DNA from: Patagioenas fasciata
Taxonomy: Eukaryota; Chordata; Aves; Columbiformes; Columbidae
DNA length: 64,000 bases
Assembly: GCF_037038585.1 (NCBI RefSeq)
Contig: NC_092560.1
Span: 62,996,049-63,060,048 of the forward strand
Direction: 5' to 3'
The position numbers and the translations under genes were made by a program. Under the pieces are notes generated by a model that made no database searches, had not been told where the DNA came from, and was given only the letters and a program-made list of their open reading frames with translations. Positions 14,301-24,730 of this stretch are shown here, piece by piece (position 1 is the stretch's first letter; each line of letters begins with the position of its first letter).

Positions 14301-17300
14301 CCCTAGACTTACTTCTGGGAGGAATTCTAATCCTTCTGTGATGGGTTTTCCCCTTGCAGAAATCAAGTATGCCGAGTTTCTCTCTGAAGAGAATCTGTAT
14401 ATAAGCTGCATTGGAAACAAGCTACTTGGAATTACTGCTGAGTATTATGGAACTTCCTAAGTGTCCTGAACTTAATTTAGATATGTTTCATTTACTAGCT
14501 TGTCATTATAAATGACTTCGTAGTAGTCTCTATAATGACTTGATGAGCCAAGACTTCAAAACTAGTAACATTTTCATACACATCTGTTCCTGCCCTCCTA
14601 TAGAACCTGCTGGCAACTTCATGCCCACTACAGGTCGACTCAGGGGATCCCTGTCCAAGAATGTTAGTACATGTTGGGCAGTTGAAACACCCTCTCCTAA
14701 GTCTGTTTTATTAGTTATCAGAGTCCTGTGCTATATTGGCTTTTCTGGAATTGTAGATTAAGCACAAAAGCCACCTGTGTGTGTTCTGGAGTGGAGTCTG
14801 TTATTTCAGAGCTTTTCACCATGAGGTGCCTATAAGCTTAGCCAAGCTGTAGATAGCTCTTGACTTGCTGCTAGTTGTTTTTTACACAAACTTATCTAGC
14901 TGAGAAATAAGGACTTCTGCATCTCTAGACTGCTGCAGTTGTACTGACAACTCTTGAAATGGCCTTTCCTGCAGCTGTGTTTCTAAGACCTTTGATTAGG
15001 AGAGGATGATGTTCAGATATAAACGGTGACATCTGTTCAACATGTTTTCTGATCAAGCTGAAAGTAGTGGCTAAACAGGGAGACAGACTTGTTCTATTCT
15101 AGACACTTACAAAGCTACTATGTTCCTCAAGCCGAAGTTTCAAATCGATGTGGCTGAAGAACCTGCCACCACCTCAGTAATGACTCAGAACATTCTTGTT
15201 AATGGGGTGCAGGGAATGCAATGCCTTTTTAAGTCATGCCAGATTTTCATCCTGATGCAGATACTACTTAAAGATGGTATCTGCTCTACACATTTGAGGT
15301 GATGATAACCTTACTTTATGCTTGCCTTGGTGATTAACTATTTACATCCTGTTTAAAATAAATGTAGCTATAGAAGCTTTTTCCAGGTTCAGCACTGGAG
15401 TTGGTAAAAACAGATGCAAAATGTTTTCATCTTATGAGACTATCAGAGAGCTAGGATAAACTTTGCACTTTTGAGGAAATGTGATTAGGACTTGCCATGC
15501 ACTTATGAAATCTTGTGCTACAAGCTTATTAGCAAAAACTTAGACGTAGCACAAGTACAGCTGCTTTCCTTCTGGAGTTAGCAACAGTTCTAAGCTAGTT
15601 GCTCCCCATTACCCATGGATTCTGCATAAGCTCTTCTGTGTGGAGACTAGGGAGTCCTTTAAACTCTTGCTTTTCCTGTTTTCTCAACCTACTGTTGCAC
15701 CATTTAGTAAAGTCTGGCTGGCTGCTTCCTGGACCTCCACTGAAACAAGCTGTGAAGTAGTACATGGCCTAAAATCTATGTTCTTTTTCAGGCTGAGCCT
15801 CTAGTTGTTGATCTGAAGGACCTCTTCCAACTAATATATAATATGAAGAAGAAGGAAGAAGATGACAAGAAAAAGGTGAGTGAAATTATAGAAAATCCAT
15901 TAGTCAGCATAGAAATAAAGCTTACTTCAGCTTTGACTTGGCTTTTGGGCTCTTGTAAGATGCTCAGGTCTGTCTAAATCCAGGATCACTTGAAGCTATT
16001 GGCTGGTAGTTGTACCAGCAGTTTGAGCTCCTCCTAGATGTGGTAAGCTCTCCCGGCTGAGAGGCTCTGGATATTCTACATGATGTCTAGGTACTAAAAG
16101 CCTTTTTTTTTTTCTTTAGAGTGAAGAAGCAACTAAGGTTGAGGTAAGTCACTCCAACTTGGCCTCACTTGGTTAGGTATGCTGGTGCAACAAAACTGGC
16201 TTTGAGTTCCTCTACACTGTCAGCATTACGGAGGCAGTGTCAGATACTCGTTTACATGGAAATGAGAGTAAAAGGGGCCTATCGAACTAATACTAAGTAG
16301 GGATTTTCCTCACGCTTCCTCTTTCTATCACTTGCTCTTATGAAGCCTGCAAGTCCCTTGCTTAAGGCAAGTTTTGATATTTCAGTTATTGCTGACACTT
16401 ATGTATCTATTACAGAATGGTAGTGAAGCACTACCTGCTGATCAAGCTGACAAAATAAAACTGGTAGGTTAAATTCTAGAATTTTATGCTGTTGCTGTAA
16501 AGGACTTCATAACTGTCTGTCTCTATATTGAGTGGGAAATGCAGTATTCAAAGATGTTTACAGTAGGTCTGCATAATGTTTGATTCTTAGTCTCACAAGA
16601 ATTCTAACAGATACCAATTCTTTCCATATTTCTGGCTTCAAGGGAGTTGACCAGATGGACTTGTTTGGGGATATGTCAACACCTCCTGATATGAGCAGTC
16701 CTACAGTAAGTAGAATCTAGCTTAGCTATCTTGGTTCCTGCTTTGAGAGCAAACTTTGCCCTAATAATAATAATAATATGTGTTTTTACTATGTTAGTCC
16801 TGGTTTATGGTTTCACTGAGACATCTGTCTAGTGACAATGTACTAGTGTCTTAGGACTATAACAGTATCTACATCCTAACTTGAGTAGTTAATGTCATTC
16901 TTATCCAGGAGAGTTCACTTGAGATTACATGACAGATAATCCTGTATTGTTAGTCATAGAATCATACAATGGGTTTGGGTTGGAAGATACCTCAAAGATC
17001 ATTTAGTTACAACCCTCCTGCTATGGACAGGAACACCTTCCACTAGACCAGGTTGCTCAAAGCCCACTTAGCCTGGTCTTGAACAGTTCCAGGGAGGAGG
17101 CAGCTGCGACTTCTCTGGGTAACTTCTTCCCGTGTCTTACCACCCTCCAGTAAATAATATCTTCCTAATATCCAATCTAAATCTACCCTTTTTTAGTTTA
17201 AAATCATTACACTTTGTCCTATCACTACACTTCCTGTGGTCCCTCCCCTTCTTTCCTGTAGGCCCTCTTTAGGTACTCTAAGGCTGCTATAAGGTCTCCT

Positions 17301-20300
17301 GAGAGCCTTCTCTTTATGCTAAACCACAGTTGTCCCAGCCTGGCCTCATAGGGAAGGTGCTCCAGCCCTGTGATCATTTCTGTGGCATTCCTCTAAACTC
17401 ACTGTGACCCAGCTGCAAGACCTTGCACTTGTCTTTGTTGAACACTGAGATTCACATGGGCCCACCTTGCTAGTGAGATGTCTTGGGAATGTGTACTAGA
17501 AGTACCTGTTTCTGCTGCTATGAGAACTGTTAGGGAAACTATGCTAAAGGTGTTCAAAGTTGAAGCTCATTTAATGGACAAATGAATCCTTAAGTCTGTC
17601 AGAGTGGACTCTTGGCTATTCTGGATGAGTAGCCCTAGCTCAAGATGTGGCCTATCTCCACACAAGCATGCATAAACCTTGTCATAGCTCAGTATGACCC
17701 CCAAAATCCTACTGGTTTATTCTGGCACAGTAGGCCACCATCAGCCATGATACAGTTGGGGCTATCAATCCAGCAAGAGACCAAATCTGACTCTTCTACT
17801 ACCTGCTTAGTGGAGAGATGGCATGTTAACATTGTTGACCAGCAAACAGATCTCTAATCTTGATCTGAGACTGCAACTTGAAGTCACACTAAGGCAGTGT
17901 GATTTTACAACTTGTCAAAACTGAGAACTAGAAATCAAATAAGGGTTCTTGACTCAAGTGAATGTTTAGGTGTAATTAGAGCTCAATGACTCTATAGTCT
18001 CTAGGCTGCATAACAAGCATCTGGTATTTAACTATGGGATCCTAAAATAGGTGCTTTTAACATTGCATGATTTGTCATGATTTGACCACAGCCAGCAGTG
18101 CTTGCCCTAATGGCTTGTAAGATTAAGATTTAGTGCAGCTTCACTGTGACATTTGGTACTTACTAGTATAATGTATTAGATACAAGGATTTCTCCTTTTG
18201 CAGCTGTTTTACTTGAGCTTGTGTGCTATGCAGCAATTCCTGCATAAAACTAACTATTTTTCTTTCCAAACAAATAGGAAGCTAAAGAGATTCTGTTAGT
18301 GGATCTAAATTCTGAAATTGAGACCAAACAGACTTTTACAAAAGAGGATCTCTTCTTGAATGGCATCACAACCTCTCTTCCACAACCAAAGCCACAGCCA
18401 CCCTTCTTGCCTGAGACTTCCTTCTCTACCAATCTCAGCTTCTTTCCCACACCTAATCCAGATCCTTTCAGTGATGATCCTTTCACACAACCAGACCAAT
18501 CTGCACCACCTTCATTTGATTCTCTAAAATCTGCTGATCAGAAGAAAGAAAGTCATACTACCTTGACATCAGCTGGTAATGGTGGTTCAAATGGTGATAT
18601 TGACTACTTTGGCAAACAGTTTGACCAGATTTCTAACAGAACTGGCAAACAAGAAGCACTAGCAAGCCAGTGGCCACCTGAGAGTAAGTCGCCTGCAACA
18701 ACCACTCCAAATGGGGTACCAGAGAGAGAACAGAATGGTTTTCTTAAAGCCACATCAAACCTGTTTGTGGAAGGTCCATCCAAAGGAGTATCTCTGCAGA
18801 ATGGAGTAAAGCTGGATTCTGAAAGCAATATCCAGTTCATGTCACATGAGTCTATAACAATTAGCCCACCACCACAAAGTACCAAGCCAGGAAGAGGAAG
18901 GAGGTCTGTCAAGGTGAACAATGTTCAAGTAATTAATGGTGATATGCGTGCTTCTAGTTAAAGAATCTGGGTGAAGGAAGCTTTTCTTTCTTCATACTGT
19001 GTGACTGACTGAACAGCTTCATAACACATCTGCTTCTACCTGTCATGCTTACTCTAATCTCTCTGCAGACACAGTACATTCTAATATTCATGAATGCTTC
19101 ATAGTAGCTATGGTCACTAAATTATATACTTTCTTCCTTAATGCTGCCATACTTCTGTAAAGGTCTGGTAAGTATGCTACTGTGTATATTAACACTTGAT
19201 ATAATGCCAGAACCTGTTATGATAGCTGTATGCTCATCAGCCTGTGGTTTCCTAACAATGAGGTACTAATACTAGCTTACAGAAACCGATGTAGTGCCTC
19301 AGTACCTGCCTACTGAGAGCAATCTCAGTGACTTGCCTGATTAAACACAGGTTGGCTCTAGGTCACCTGCATTTGTCTTGTGCTCAAATGATGCAAAGCT
19401 CTATTTCTGACCTTGCCACAACTGCAGGTGTCACTGCAGACTGAGCAGCAATGTTTAGATGGGTAGGGGGCAGGGAGAAGCTCATTGTGAGAGTAAATAA
19501 TTGAGTCACTTTAAGTCTCACTTTTCTGCTGTTGCCTTGTGACTACTATATATATATACACCTACTTAATGCCATGCATGTCAGCAGGCGTGAACAATAA
19601 GGTGAAGTTGAAATTTTTGTGTTTGATCTCTAAAGGATACATCAAAGCTCCTTTCTGTGGTCTAACTGAAAAGCTTGTAGCTTTGGACTAGGGAATCTCA
19701 ATCATGCTAGCATGTGTTCTGACATGCCCTCTCACAAAACTTTTTTGTTTTTTTCTTTCTAGACTTCATCAAATGACTTGTTTAGCACAAACTTCTTTGT
19801 GCCAATTGCAGAGAACCTTAGTTTGACCTCAGTGGCACAAACAGGACCTGTGCTAACTAGTTCACTGGACCTCTTCAAAACAAGTTCTACCACAGCATCT
19901 CCATTGGCTGGTCTAGGTTAGTTCACAAAATTAAGGTTTTGCTCCAGTCTAAGCTATCTGCTGCCACCAAAACATGGGGTTATATTTTTTCTTTACTTCA
20001 TGTGTAATGCCATGCCCTTTAATCTATGTGCTGTCTGCTCTAAACTATTAGAACAGTAGCCTAAACTCTGCATCCTTTACTGGAACTTTTTGCTTAAACA
20101 TCGACAGCAGAGTGCTACTTCAGATACACAGGGTCCAAGAGAGCCAAGCACAGCTTGGGCTAGGGTAACACTGATGCGGATTATTAATAATAATTTACAC
20201 AGGGGTAATTACATGGCAACCATAGCCTAAATCTAGCACTGAACCATGTCCCTAAGAGCCTCATCTATTTGTGTTTTAAACACTTCCAGAAACAGTGACT

Positions 20301-22541
20301 CTACCACTTCCCTGACAGCTTGTTCTAGTGCTTCACAGCCCCTTCTGTGAAGAAATGTTTCCTAATAACCAATTTAAGCCTTCCCTGTTGCAACTCGAGG
20401 CCATTTTCTCTCATCCTATCACTTGCAAACAGCACATGAAAAATGTTTTGCTGGTATCCTCATTGGAACTTAAACACTCCTGCTTGAGGTTTTCAGGTGA
20501 CTGAAGTGCTGTATAACAACAATCTCCCCCCAGGTGGCTTGCCAGTAACTTCATCATCGTGGAATACACAGACACCTGCCTTCACTCAGGCTGCATCTGT
20601 CTTTCCTGGGTCTATGATGCCTGCTCAGTCTACAGGATTTACTCAACCACTTGCCTTTGGTACCCAAGCAGTGCCAAGCTGGAGCCAGACCACATCTTTT
20701 GGCCCAACAGCCCCTCAGTCCTCTGGTCTCTGGGCACAGGGAGCACAAGTTCCATCTAGTCCATGGGCACAGCCATCCAGTGCTGTAAATCCCTTCCAGA
20801 GTAGTGTGTTCCCACCTTCAGCACTCCCTGCTCAGACACCATCTGTACTTCCCTCCTTGTCAACAACAACTAGCCCACCTCAGCCACCACTGAGAACTGC
20901 ACCTCAGAAGGAACTATCCAAGAGAGAGAGTGATGCTTTTATTGCTCTTGACCCTCTTGGTGATAAAGAGATGAAGGATGTCAAGGAAATGTTCAAAGAC
21001 TTCCAGCTGACAAAGCCGCCTGCAGTACCAGCAAGAAGAGGAGAGCAGCAAAGCCTTTCAGGTGCTTCTGGAGCTTTTAGTAATTATCTTAGTAGTAACG
21101 TAGGAATTCCTCAAGATAGTACAGATTACGATGACAGGAAAACTAGTAATCTGTCTACAAAAACGACTGGCAAAATATTCTTTGCTCTTCTGCTTGGATA
21201 GCTACTCAGGGATTGGGATGGCTGATCACTTGTATTTTCTCATACAATGAAAAAAATTATTTAATGGTTACTGAAACAGAGGGTTAAAGGTCTATCTCCC
21301 CTAAATATGTTACAGAATTGATCAGTGTCAGTGGCCAAACACTGACACCTAGTGCCCAGACTAAACTAGAATGAGGTAAACTGTACAATGTCAGAAGTGC
21401 CATATATTTTAAGTGTTGTGAGGAACAAGCAGGAGATAAAATTGTGAGGTCACTCAGAGTGATTTCCATGTGGGACATTTTTGTGCATCTAATTAGAAGA
21501 GTTTTGTTGTTGCTATACAGGCAGAGCTGGGTCCTTGTTGATGCTGTTATGTGAGTACAGCTGTATGTCTCTTTCCCTTAGAACCACCAAAGCCTGTTCC
21601 CCGACAAAGTGTGCTGCCAGCTGATGGCCTATTTGAAAGTCAAACTAAAACAGACCCCTTCAGTGCCTCATCTGTAAGTAGTAAAAAAGCAAAACAAACA
21701 AAACCCACCAACCTTTCTTTCTCCTTGACAACAGGATTGCCTGTGTTTGAGCGCTGGCTTTATCCTGGCTTTAGAGGCTGTGGAACAAAACTTGTTGCAT
21801 GTCTGAGGCCAGTATTTAGTCTAACAGAAATTATTTGTTGCAAGAAAGCTGACAAAGTATTATTTTGTTTGGCCTGGGTCCATAACCAGTTCCGCAGGCT
21901 GCAGAAGTCCCCCTAGCAGAAGGTTCTTCAGTAGTGGGTGCTTCTGCAAAAGGCTGTCAAATAGTGTAGCTGCAGAAGTCTTCCACCTCAATTATACTTG
22001 CCTGTCTGTGGAGCAGACTGGGTGTTGTGGACTGTGCAGCTCTCTTGCTGAACAAATGGGAGGCTCCCATGTTCAGGACCCCCTGGGGAGGAAGTGGCTT
22101 AACCACATCACTCTATTTGGGACACAGCACTTGAAGCCCTTGGTGGAAACACTGGGTCAATCCCAGAATGCTGACTTAAGACATCTAGCACTTAGCCAAA
22201 ACAGACCTCATCGTGACTACACTGGCTCAGCTTCAAATGAGTGTTCAGGAAGCACACGTTTTTTCTGAAAGACACTTTGCCTCAGACTGGGGTAACAGCT
22301 AACACTGCTTTAGAGCTCTTTTCTCTTGTTGAAGTGGTACAGTTAATGTGTATTTAGCAGGGTCTCTGCAGTGTTCTTTCCAGGAAGTGTTTGTAACAGG
22401 AGCTAGCTGATTCAGTCATGCAGAATAAACCTGGTGAAACCTGGAAATTCACTAACAGCCTATGATCTCTCTCCTTAGAATGAATTTCAGAAACCACCTT
22501 CTGGTCCTTTTGGTGATCCTTTTGGCAACCCATTTGCATAG
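11218..22541 (+). CDS. DAB2: DAB2, disabled homolog 2 clathrin adaptor (spliced, 13 coding exons)
   Basis: Joined exons 11218-11311, 12377-12516, 13257-13355, 13668-13799, 15792-15875, 16120-16143, 16416-16463, 16643-16705, 18278-18913, 19763-19916, 20534-21169, 21582-21673 and 22479-22541 give 754 codons (human protein about 770). Visible parts: a lysine-rich N-terminus; a PTB domain (about residues 44-180) that in this family binds NPxY tails of LDL-receptor-type cargo and phosphoinositides, with RGD at 65-67; clathrin box LVDLN at 235-239; DPF at 290-292, 295-297 and 747-749 for AP-2; LDLF at 475-478; NPF at 577-579 and at the extreme C-terminus for EH-domain proteins; proline-rich SH3 ligands; and a myosin VI region near 674-703. 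Identity is by recognition of near-identical PTB and C-terminal stretches. All junctions keep phase. The only doubtful border is the exon 12 donor. Exon 10 corresponds to the part missing in the short mammalian isoform p67. Confidence 0.95.
12377..12516 (+). CDS. DAB2: DAB2 exon 3: start of PTB domain
   Basis: Acceptor TTCCAG, donor AAG|GTAAGG. It encodes residues 32-78, including the first PTB strand ([14 protein letters not shown]) and the loop with ARGDKM. Nearly every residue matches the mammalian protein as I know it. Confidence 0.95.
13257..13355 (+). CDS. DAB2: DAB2 exon 4: PTB domain
   Basis: 99 bp, phase 0 at both ends; acceptor ATTCAG, donor GGG|GTAAGA. It encodes residues 79-111, including the strand [17 protein letters not shown], which is diagnostic of Dab-type PTB domains. 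Confidence 0.95.
13668..13799 (+). CDS. DAB2: DAB2 exon 5: PTB domain
   Basis: 132 bp, phase 0 at both ends; acceptor CTCTAG, donor CAG|GTATGG. It encodes residues 112-155, with the conserved Dab core [16 protein letters not shown] and [13 protein letters not shown], part of the peptide-binding groove. Confidence 0.96.
15792..15875 (+). CDS. DAB2: DAB2 exon 6: C-terminal PTB helix
   Basis: 84 bp, phase 0; acceptor TTTTCAG, donor AAG|GTGAGT. It encodes residues 156-183. [17 protein letters not shown] is the long closing helix of the PTB fold, running into a charged Glu/Asp/Lys tail. Confidence 0.95.
16120..16143 (+). CDS. DAB2: DAB2 exon 7, micro-exon of 24 bp
   Basis: Eight codons (184-191, SEEATKVE) lie between a pyrimidine-rich acceptor (TTTCTTTAG) and a GAG|GTAAGT donor. 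Phase 0 on both sides means skipping would not shift the frame. It fits the linker after the PTB domain in mammalian DAB2. Confidence 0.88.
16416..16463 (+). CDS. DAB2: DAB2 exon 8, linker
   Basis: 48 bp, phase 0; acceptor TTACAG, donor CTG|GTAGGT. It encodes residues 192-207, beginning NGSEAL, a stretch shared with the human protein. Confidence 0.9.
16643..16705 (+). CDS. DAB2: DAB2 exon 9
   Basis: 63 bp, phase 0; acceptor TTCAAG, donor ACA|GTAAGT. It encodes residues 208-228, with the conserved [16 protein letters not shown]. Confidence 0.94.
16954..17490 (-). mobile_element. CR1-type LINE 3' fragment in DAB2 intron 9
   Basis: On + it begins with the reversed CR1 tail (TCATAGAATCATACAATG) followed by the usual TTGGAAGATACCTCAAAGATCAT, so the element points to the - strand. 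It continues with phrases typical of the CR1 3' region (CTAATATCCAATCTAAATCTACCC) and then degenerates with internal deletions. The right border is approximate. It is 5'-truncated and not mobile. Confidence 0.88.
18278..18913 (+). CDS. DAB2: DAB2 exon 10: clathrin/AP-2 binding exon
   Basis: 636 bp, phase 0 at both ends (residues 229-440). It carries the clathrin box LVDLN, the double DPF motif in [10 protein letters not shown], and the conserved [19 protein letters not shown] segment. The donor AAG|GTGAAC at 18913/18914 follows [12 protein letters not shown]. The open frame runs 48 nt further to a TAA, but that tail has no homology. In mammals this exon is alternatively skipped; its phase here allows the same. 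Confidence 0.95.
19763..19916 (+). CDS. DAB2: DAB2 exon 11
   Basis: 154 bp, phase 0 in and phase 1 out; acceptor TTTCTTTCTAG, donor CTAG|GTTAGT. It encodes residues 441-491, with SSNDLF at the start and LDLFKTS near the end, a hydrophobic motif of the kind that serves as a second clathrin or adaptor ligand. It is less conserved than the PTB exons. Confidence 0.9.
20225..20440 (-). mobile_element. CR1-type LINE fragment in DAB2 intron 11
   Basis: The + sequence ACCATGTCCCTAAGAGCC, then TTTTAAACACTTCCAG, CTCTACCACTTCCCTG and GAAGAAATGTTTCCTAATAACC follows the reversed consensus of the CR1 3' part. Borders are approximate. It ends about 90 bp before the exon 12 acceptor and so supplies most of this short intron. 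Confidence 0.82.
20534..21169 (+). CDS. DAB2: DAB2 exon 12: proline/serine-rich and myosin VI region
   Basis: Acceptor CCCCCCAG at 20526-20533, phase 1 in, residues 492-703. It contains NPFQSS (577-582), PPQPPLR and [12 protein letters not shown] (SH3-type ligands), the strongly conserved [26 protein letters not shown], and [12 protein letters not shown], which corresponds to the human SYF-containing myosin VI site. No good GT donor lies where the mammalian exon ends. A GC dinucleotide at 21170-21171 sits exactly there and restores GAA (Glu) across the junction. A GT at 21146-21147 is in the same phase and would end the exon at 21145. Confidence 0.85.
21582..21673 (+). CDS. DAB2: DAB2 exon 13
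   Basis: 92 bp, phase 1 in and phase 0 out; acceptor TTTCCCTTAG, donor TCT|GTAAGT. It begins with PPKPVPRQ, a conserved SH3-binding proline motif, and ends in a short acidic/serine linker (to residue 734) that includes one DPF. Confidence 0.92.
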
Positions 22542-22546
22542 ATCAG
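22479..22546 (+). CDS. DAB2: DAB2 exon 14: C-terminus and stop
   Basis: Acceptor CTCCTTAG, residues 735-754 ending GDPFGNPFA, then TAG at 22539-22541. The terminal DPF and NPF motifs match mammalian DAB2. The exon continues only five bases past the stop to a CAG|GTAAGT donor at 22546/22547, so the rest of the 3' UTR is in another exon. Confidence 0.93.
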
Positions 22547-23376
22547 GTAAGTTTTCCACTAATAAAACAGCCTACTTCATTCTCTGAAATTTATTCAGAA
22601 AAGCTTTGGTAAAGGGTGGGCTAAAAAATGCGCTAGCTTAATTCTGCTCCTCTGAGATATGGCAAACAGTCCCTAGACGAACATGTCTGCTATAGAGTAC
22701 CTCTACGTAGGCTTGTACATAGCTGTGTTCTGGTTAAGCCTAGGCAACTTCACCACCTTAGAAATAAAGATTTTATTCTTCCACAGACTTAAGTCTCAGT
22801 GATATAATAGATACAGAATTCCTTTCCTTGAGGAAAATTAATGAGTAAATATGTGCTTCAAAATGCAGAAGGCCTGACAACATTCCTTCAGATATCTCTT
22901 TAGGGAAGTGCTAGCACACAGTGTCCCATACAGCTTTCTGAAGTTTAATCCCCTAAATAATTGTGGGTTTGTACTCTGGGTAAATTGAAGTAACAGCAAA
23001 AAGGGTTGTTATGAGAGCTTTTGTTACTAGAAACTAATCGAACTCTCATATAATTGACTAAAGAACATGTACTGTCAATTAGCAAACCTGTTCCTCTGCC
23101 ACACCTTTAAATCTTGTCCTGAAATACTGTGTAGCTTTTAACAGAAGACAAGGCTTGCTATTTATTGCTTTAGTTTTATTTTCAATGGCTCTAAGCTAGT
23201 TTAAGCAATAAAAATATAATTTATAGCTATCCTAATGCTAAGTCCTTTTCATGACAGTAGGCATAACCAGAAAAGAACAAATGGAACAACTGGACCTCCT
23301 CTCAACATGATTTTTCTACTTGTTTCACTTTTGCTGTCTGCCACTCTTGCTGCTGTTCCATGATGTCTGTGTCCAG

Positions 23377-24730
23377 GTGGATTGAAACACGAACCCTCGA
23401 AGAACATGCTGTGAAGATGATAATTCAGGGCAAAGCAAATGGAGAGTTGAACTCATGCTGAAGACCCAAATTCAAGTTGGTGGATGTTACCTTTACTTTA
23501 GTTATTTGCAATATTTCACAGAAGAGCTTAGCAACATTAAGTCATGTGTCTTGTAAATGTGGTCACCACAATTTCTCATTTCTGTAGCACTTACTGTCCT
23601 AAAATATAGGAACTGAATGTACCTGGGGATAAAGTGTTGCTTTCATAAAAGGGGATAGAATTAGTAGCTGAAACTACACTTTAAACAACTAGGTCAGTTG
23701 CCTGTTATAACAGCAGCCAGTTGTAAAGTTAAGTGAAAGCTACTCTTCTAATTGGTGACTTGATATATGACTTGGTCTCTGAGCCAGAAAGCTGTAAACT
23801 ATATGCTAGGGAAAAAAATATTCCAGTACTTGTCTATTTAGCTAATGGTAAAAGTAGCATTCTGCCATAAATGTTTAATAAAGGGACTAACTGTGGGGTC
23901 TGTAAACAGAACTGCTGGGGTCCTGAGTACTAGAGGTCTACACTGTAGGGTCCGATAAGCTGAAACACTTCTTGCAGAACATTGAGGTAGTCATGGACAC
24001 TAACTGTTGTCTTGGTGCTAATATGGCTTTTTTCAGAGAGGGAAATCTACTAGGATTACTTTTTTACTAAGGGGGCTTGGCAGACAAATGGAACAAGCAG
24101 ATGGGCTTCTTGCATGTATCTTGGTGAATATCCTTGATGTTGCTCAGTTTGAGTTGTCACATGGTGTAGTGTGGCATGTTTTCACTATGTTAGAAAGCAA
24201 AAAAAAAAATTAAAAAAAAATTCATGGCTTCACTACATGCCTAGATTCCTTGTGAACAGGTGTATCGCCTCTGTGCCATTAATGTGAGGTTGTTCTCCAT
24301 CTCTTCAAAACTGTGCCTTTTCTGAAGAACCTCCTTACTAACAGATCTCTAGATCAGTTGGTTATAACTGACTGTAACAGCTACATTCCTGGCCAGTGGT
24401 GATGGCTGATGTGTCAGAGGTTTTTCTGTTAATGCCAAGTATAAACTTGAAATAGTATTGTTAAATCAAATGCCTAAGCCATTACTGAACTGAAGAGCTA
24501 AGAAAGTCAACTTGAATACAGCCTTAGTACCCAATTCAGCCGGTCATGCAGTTAGTCTTGTGTATAAACCTCTCTTGCACTTTCTGTAATGCAAAAAAGC
24601 TATGAATTTAAGTATTTGTCTCAAACTGGAAATGTAGAAACTTACGAATGTTACACTGTTACATAAAACTGTAGTATCTCAAGTAATGTTACCTAATGAC
24701 ATTAAAGAAAAGCAACTCTTCATACCAAAC
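23377..24730 (+). other. DAB2: DAB2 3' UTR exon
   Basis: Acceptor GTGTCCAG at 23369-23376 follows a pyrimidine-rich run; no frame of note follows. The exon is taken to end about 20-25 nt after ATTAAA at 24701. An internal AATAAA at 23877-23882 could give a shorter form. An A-rich patch at 24199-24230 lies within it. Start and end are inferred from signals only. Confidence 0.65.
24701..24706 (+). promoter_or_regulatory. DAB2: Poly(A) signal ATTAAA, DAB2
   Basis: ATTAAA is followed within 35-60 nt by a GT-rich stretch (TTGTTGTGACTGTTG), the usual arrangement for cleavage near 24725. An AATAAA at 24905-24910 is a possible backup. Confidence 0.6.

Noticed and set aside
18914-18961. Extension of DAB2 exon 10 to an in-frame TAA
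   Set aside because: The tail after SVK has no match to DAB2, a proper donor (AAG|GTGAAC) lies at 18913/18914, and exon 11 continues the known protein.
20497-20533. Earlier acceptor (TTTCAG at 20491-20496) for DAB2 exon 12
   Set aside because: With the phase left by exon 11 it produces GGT GAC TGA, an immediate stop. The acceptor at 20533 restores the GlyGly-Leu-Pro reading seen in the family.
21521-21550. A 30 bp candidate exon (TATACAG ... TTAT|GTGAGT) between DAB2 exons 12 and 13
   Set aside because: In the required phase it joins exon 13 as TAA, a stop, and the peptide does not resemble the myosin VI helix.
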